NCBI GenBank assembly: GCA_903847975.1
Contig: CAINFC010000208.1
Span: 62,001-126,000 of the forward strand
Direction: 5' to 3'
Length of the DNA: 64,000 bases
DNA from: an uncultured Acidobacteriota bacterium
GTDB lineage: Bacteria; Acidobacteriota; UBA6911; CAINFC01
The notes under the pieces are model-generated. The model did no database searches, had not been told where the DNA came from, and saw only the letters and a list, made by a program, of their open reading frames with translations. Shown piece after piece: positions 60,727-64,000 of the stretch (positions within the stretch are counted from its first letter, which is position 1; each line of letters opens with the position of its first letter). Made by a program: the position numbers and the translations under genes.

Positions 60727-60812
60727 TTCTTCCCGCTCTTCCTTTCTTCCTGTGAGCCCATTTTTTTCGCAGGAAGACGGGAAGGTCAGGAAGGGAAGAA
60801 AGAAAGAAGCTG
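60727..60812. repeat. Convergent pair of GGAAG-rich REP-like elements
   Basis: A reverse copy at 60728-60753 (TCTTCCCGCTCTTCCTTTCT then TCCTGT) faces a forward copy beginning near 60769 (GCAGGAAGACGGGAAGGTCA then GGAAGGGAAG). The reverse core is the exact complement of 27421-27446 and 39645-39670. It fills the gap between the LacI and radical SAM genes. Confidence 0.65.
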
Positions 60813-60880
60813 TTTTACGAGATTATCACCCTTGATCCCGTAAGGGATGGAAGAACAAAATGTTTATTTTTACGGGCTTT

Positions 60881-62521
60881 TCAGCGCGGACGGTCTTCCG
60901 CCAGCGGCCGCGTGGAAAAGTAGCGGGGATCGTTCACGCAGCGGTTGATAAAATCAGGGCAGGCGGCACACATGGCGGGAGGATTCACGGCGACGATCCG
61001 GCGGCGCAGCTCGCGAAAAGCCCCGCCGTTCCAGATGGCCTCGAAGGTTTCCCGGCCGGCCAGCGATCCGCATGGCTCCGCCATCCGGCATTCCGGGTGC
61101 GGAAACAGGTCGGCATACGGATCGATATAAATGAAGTCGAAGGGCTTCCGGCAGTAGGGCGGCAGCAGACCTGGATGTTCCTTCCGGCCGACCAGGGTAC
61201 GGCTGCCCAGCAGCCCCATACGGCCGTCCCGGCCGCAACCGATGGCATGCAGACGAAGCGGGACATCGGTCTCCGGCAGCCCCTGCGCGGACAGGCGGAA
61301 TGACCAGCCGGCCTGGTGCCTTTCGGGAAAGTCCGGCCAGCGGAGAGCCACATCCGGGCGGGTGCCGTTGTGACGCCTTGCCGTCCCGAGAGGAACCAGC
61401 CCCAGCTCATTGATCTCCGGCGCGGATTCTCCGGGCAACAGTTCCCGGCATAGGACAACCCGGTCGATTCCTCTCCCGTGCAGGGCCCAGCCCTCCAGCA
61501 GCCTCCCTGCCTGCGCCTCCACGACGGCTTCCCGGGGTTCATCCCATCGCCCGATGGGAACCTTGTTTTGCTGCCGCCCCCGGGGCCGCATCCAATAAGC
61601 CTGCCACGACCAGCGATGACGGGCAGGCAGGCATCTCCCGATCCGCGTCCGCAGACGCACGCCCGCAGATAAACTCTCTGCCGGGCCGGACCGCGGCCGG
61701 GTGGAGGGGAGGATCGGCTCGGCCGCAAAACTCCCCCTCCCCCAGGGCGGCTCTTCCGCCTTCCCGTCGGCGAAAAAATCGGGGAACTGTACCACGCTGA
61801 CTCCCAGGGCAGCCGCCTCGCGCAGACCCCGGCCCATCCATTCATTGGCGCGAGCCCGGTCCCGGGCCAATGATTCCTCTTCCATCCCCAGCCCTTCAAA
61901 GACGACCAGGTGCCGGCAGGCGATGCGGCGAACTCCCAGGCGGTGAGCGAGTCGAACCAATTCGGCCAGTTCGGCGATGTTCCGACGCATGAGGGTAACA
62001 TTGAACTGCACCAGGGGCCGCAGGCTCCCTATCCGGCGCTTGATTTCCGCCAGCGTTTCCAGGTTGCCGAGTAGCCGGTCAAAACGGGAACCCCGGCGAA
62101 TCCATTCATACGTTTCCGCCGTAGCCCCGTCGATGGATACGTGAATTTCGCCGACCCCGTGCCGAACGCATGCCTCGCCGATTTCGCCGGTCAGCAACTG
62201 CCCATTGGTCAGAAACTTGAGGTCCTCGATCGGGTAGCGTCCGGCAATTTCCAGCAGGGCCGGGAAACCGGGGTGCATCAGCGGCTCCGTAGCCGCCGAG
62301 AGGTAAACGGTCCGCGCAAAGGGGAACACCTGCCGGGCGACCGCCTCGAAGGTCTCCCGGGTCATGTAATGAGGAGCGCGGCCGGCGTGACTGGCATGGC
62401 TGAACCAGCACATCCGGCAGCGGAGGTTGCAGCGGTTGGTGGTATCCACCAGTGCGGTCAGCGAGCGGCAGCGGAGTGTCTCCGCCGCCTGCTGTTCCGA
62501 AAAACAGATTTCCTCACTCAC
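60881..62521 (-). CDS. Radical SAM/SPASM protein with an inserted GWALD-type Ig-like domain
   Basis: 546 residues from a GTG start at 62521 (AGGGG 8 bases upstream). Radical SAM core: CNLRCRMC (about residues 31-38), GxxEP-type LSAATEPLMHPGFPAL, HVSIDGATAETYEWIRRGSR. Residues about 335-445 form an Ig-like domain (GRLLEGWALHGRGIDRVVLC, LGTARRHNGTRPDVALRWPD, HQAGWSFRLSAQGLPETDVP) resembling those in the cohesin/dockerin protein. It is followed by SPASM cluster ligands (PYCRKPF, HPECRMAEPC, CAACPDFINRC). The aminotransferase gene lies 61 bases upstream on the same strand, so the two may act together; peptide or sugar modification is possible. Confidence 0.8.
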   Translation of the reverse strand: MSEEICFSEQQAAETLRCRSLTALVDTTNRCNLRCRMCWFSHASHAGRAPHYMTRETFEAVARQVFPFARTVYLSAATEPLMHPGFPALLEIAGRYPIEDLKFLTNGQLLTGEIGEACVRHGVGEIHVSIDGATAETYEWIRRGSRFDRLLGNLETLAEIKRRIGSLRPLVQFNVTLMRRNIAELAELVRLAHRLGVRRIACRHLVVFEGLGMEEESLARDRARANEWMGRGLREAAALGVSVVQFPDFFADGKAEEPPWGRGSFAAEPILPSTRPRSGPAESLSAGVRLRTRIGRCLPARHRWSWQAYWMRPRGRQQNKVPIGRWDEPREAVVEAQAGRLLEGWALHGRGIDRVVLCRELLPGESAPEINELGLVPLGTARRHNGTRPDVALRWPDFPERHQAGWSFRLSAQGLPETDVPLRLHAIGCGRDGRMGLLGSRTLVGRKEHPGLLPPYCRKPFDFIYIDPYADLFPHPECRMAEPCGSLAGRETFEAIWNGGAFRELRRRIVAVNPPAMCAACPDFINRCVNDPRYFSTRPLAEDRPR

Positions 62522-62582
62522 TCTTCCCGCCCCTTTTTTTCCAGCCACACGCTCATGATTTTTTCCCGGTCCGCCCCCCGGA

Positions 62583-64000
62583 TCAGAACTCGAACAGCGG
62601 AGGGATGTCCAGGCGCGCATCGAAATCGTTCTTTTCCTCGGCCTCGGCTACCGTTCGCAGCGCCCCGCCGATGATCGTTAAAGCCCGTTCCAGCACTTCC
62701 TCATCGTGGGCGTAGCTGGGCAGCATGATCCCGTTGTATGTGGAAAGGCCGGCCGCCAAAAGCTCCTGCTGGTAGAGCGCTTTCTTCAAGGCCAGCCGAT
62801 AGGCGTCCGGCTCGGCGAATACCGGCAGCACCCGGAACGGGGGGCCTTTGCACTCGGCGGCCAGGCCCGCCTCACGGCATGCCCGGTTGATGCCCTCTTT
62901 CAATCGCCGCCCGTGCTCCCAGACACGCTCAGCCACCGGCTCCTGTCGATAGATGGGAATCGCCGCGCGGGCCGCGGCAAAGGAGTAGATCTCCCATTTG
63001 AACGTGGGTCCGTACCAGGTGCGCGGCAGCCCCTGCTTGAAAACGTCGGCACGGCCGGCCAGCGCGGAAAGGGGCATTCCCGATGCGAGGGCTTTACCCA
63101 GACAGGTCATATCCGGAACGACTCCCGTTGCCTTCTGGACGCTGCCCCCGGGATAGCGATACCCGGTCACGATTTCGTCGAAGATCAGCAGCGCGCCGGC
63201 GTTGCGGGCCGCCCCGGCGATCCGTTGCAGGAACTCCCGGTCGGCGTCCTCCCCGAAGTGAATGCCGTCATCACCCATCGGCCCCGAAGGTTCGAGCATG
63301 ACCGCCGCCAGGTCGGAGCGATGCTGCCGGTAGAGACGGTCGAAATCATCGTAATTGTTGAACTGGAAGCGATACGTCAGGGGAACAGATCTTGGCGGCA
63401 CGCCGGTCCGGTCGAAACCGAAATGCTCCACCCATCCGTCCTGCCACCCGTGGTAGCCGCAGAAGAGAATGGTTTTTCTGGCCGTCAGGACGCGCGCCGT
63501 TCGCGCCGCCAGGGTGCACACATCCGACCCGTTCTTGCCGAAAATCACCATCTCGGCCGAGGGAAAATCCTCGCAGATCATCTGCGCCACATCCATCTCG
63601 TAGACGTGCGGATAAGGAATCACCGGAGCGGTCCACTCGACCGCTTCGGCGACGGCCCGCTGCACGCGGTCGTCGGCATAGCCCAGCAGGGTGCTGCCCC
63701 AGCCCATCACGTAATCGATGTACTCGCGCCCCGAGGCATCCCAGAGCCGGCACCCCTTGGCACGTGAAGCGAAAACGGGATAGCGGCGGCCGGCCGCACC
63801 GCGGCTGATACCGCGCGTGGGCTGGTAGTGCCACGGGTTGCAGCGGGAGGCGGTATGCCATATTTCGTCCTGGGGATCGGCCAGGGGCGGCTCCGCGCGT
63901 ATGCCGACCGACAGGGGCGCGACGCCGCGATCCCGAAAGAGGGTTACCTGGTGCTCGACCATTTCGAAATGCATCTCCACCTGTCCCGCTTCCGACGGCA
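62583..64000 (-). CDS. Class III aminotransferase, glutamate-1-semialdehyde aminomutase-like (open at right edge)
   Basis: At least 465 residues; the frame is open to base 64000, and the first in-frame starts (GTG 63980, ATG 63974) lack good ribosome-binding sites, so the N-terminus may lie outside. PLP-dependent class III features: YIDYVMGWGSTLLGYADDRV, MVIFGKNGSDVCTLAARTAR, YHGWQDGWVEHFGF, LIFDEIVTGYRYPGGSVQKA and DMTCLGKALASGMPLSALAG (the PLP-binding Lys in GKA). This subgroup includes glutamate-1-semialdehyde aminomutase and sugar or secondary-metabolite aminotransferases; nothing here indicates haem synthesis. It is followed by the radical SAM/SPASM gene. Confidence 0.85.
   Translation of the reverse strand, partial: PSEAGQVEMHFEMVEHQVTLFRDRGVAPLSVGIRAEPPLADPQDEIWHTASRCNPWHYQPTRGISRGAAGRRYPVFASRAKGCRLWDASGREYIDYVMGWGSTLLGYADDRVQRAVAEAVEWTAPVIPYPHVYEMDVAQMICEDFPSAEMVIFGKNGSDVCTLAARTARVLTARKTILFCGYHGWQDGWVEHFGFDRTGVPPRSVPLTYRFQFNNYDDFDRLYRQHRSDLAAVMLEPSGPMGDDGIHFGEDADREFLQRIAGAARNAGALLIFDEIVTGYRYPGGSVQKATGVVPDMTCLGKALASGMPLSALAGRADVFKQGLPRTWYGPTFKWEIYSFAAARAAIPIYRQEPVAERVWEHGRRLKEGINRACREAGLAAECKGPPFRVLPVFAEPDAYRLALKKALYQQELLAAGLSTYNGIMLPSYAHDEEVLERALTIIGGALRTVAEAEEKNDFDARLDIPPLFEF

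Overview
The window is about 60% GC and most resembles an Acidobacteriota genome of the Solibacter/Bryobacter type. The evidence is family content: very large TonB-dependent receptors with an N-terminal carboxypeptidase-regulatory-like domain, a beta-propeller protein ending in the TIGR03437 domain, an ECF sigma factor of the acidobacterial type beside a Ser/Thr-kinase/WD40 remnant, Cys-type sulfatases, and hairpin-rich intergenic repeats. This is an assignment from recognised families, not from a marker gene.

Layout. 1-1233 (minus): the 3' end of a 2-oxoacid:ferredoxin oxidoreductase operon (korD, korA; korA runs off the left edge). 1456-14816 (minus): a nearly complete Tad (tight adherence) pilus operon, read tadD-like TPR, flp, GT-C-like membrane protein, cpaA, cpaB, cpaC (with an AMIN domain), tadG, two tadE, cpaE, cpaF, tadB, tadC and a small membrane protein. 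14924-20709: a DUF192 protein, a giant secreted beta-propeller protein, a second orphan CpaF ATPase and a small outer-membrane barrel. 21081-24536: a secreted protein carrying both cohesin-like and dockerin-like modules. 24755-25642: a PilZ protein and a periplasmic peroxiredoxin whose catalytic Cys codon is an in-frame TGA followed by a SECIS-like hairpin, a probable selenoprotein. 25796-35676: a beta-propeller protein, a DUF255 thioredoxin-fold protein, a GntP permease, a CDF-type transporter, a TIM-barrel protein, nickel-pincer cofactor genes larB and larC, and an aldo/keto reductase.

36041-49899: a TonB-dependent receptor, an ECF sigma factor overlapping a SecD-head-domain membrane protein, a radical SAM protein, a LolA-like protein, a sulfatase, a degraded Ser/Thr kinase, a serine beta-lactamase-fold hydrolase, a second ECF sigma factor followed by a kinase that has lost its catalytic domain, and a two-domain retropepsin-like protease. 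50085-60676: a polysaccharide-utilisation-like operon (TonB receptor, sulfatase, frameshifted TonB receptor, six-hairpin-glycosidase-like protein) divergent from a LacI regulator. 60881-64000: a radical SAM/SPASM protein with an inserted Ig-like domain, and a class III aminotransferase open at the right edge.

Spaces between transcription units are rich in repeats: a GGAAG-rich REP-like family at seven or more places, a GGGACACCC hairpin array, an inverted pair of about 60-base elements 15 kb apart, and a cluster of five successive hairpins. No rRNA, tRNA, CRISPR array, intact insertion sequence or phage gene was recognised. The strongest candidate for something noteworthy is the selenocysteine peroxiredoxin at 25100-25642; next are the cohesin/dockerin protein and the ECF-linked SecD-head protein.
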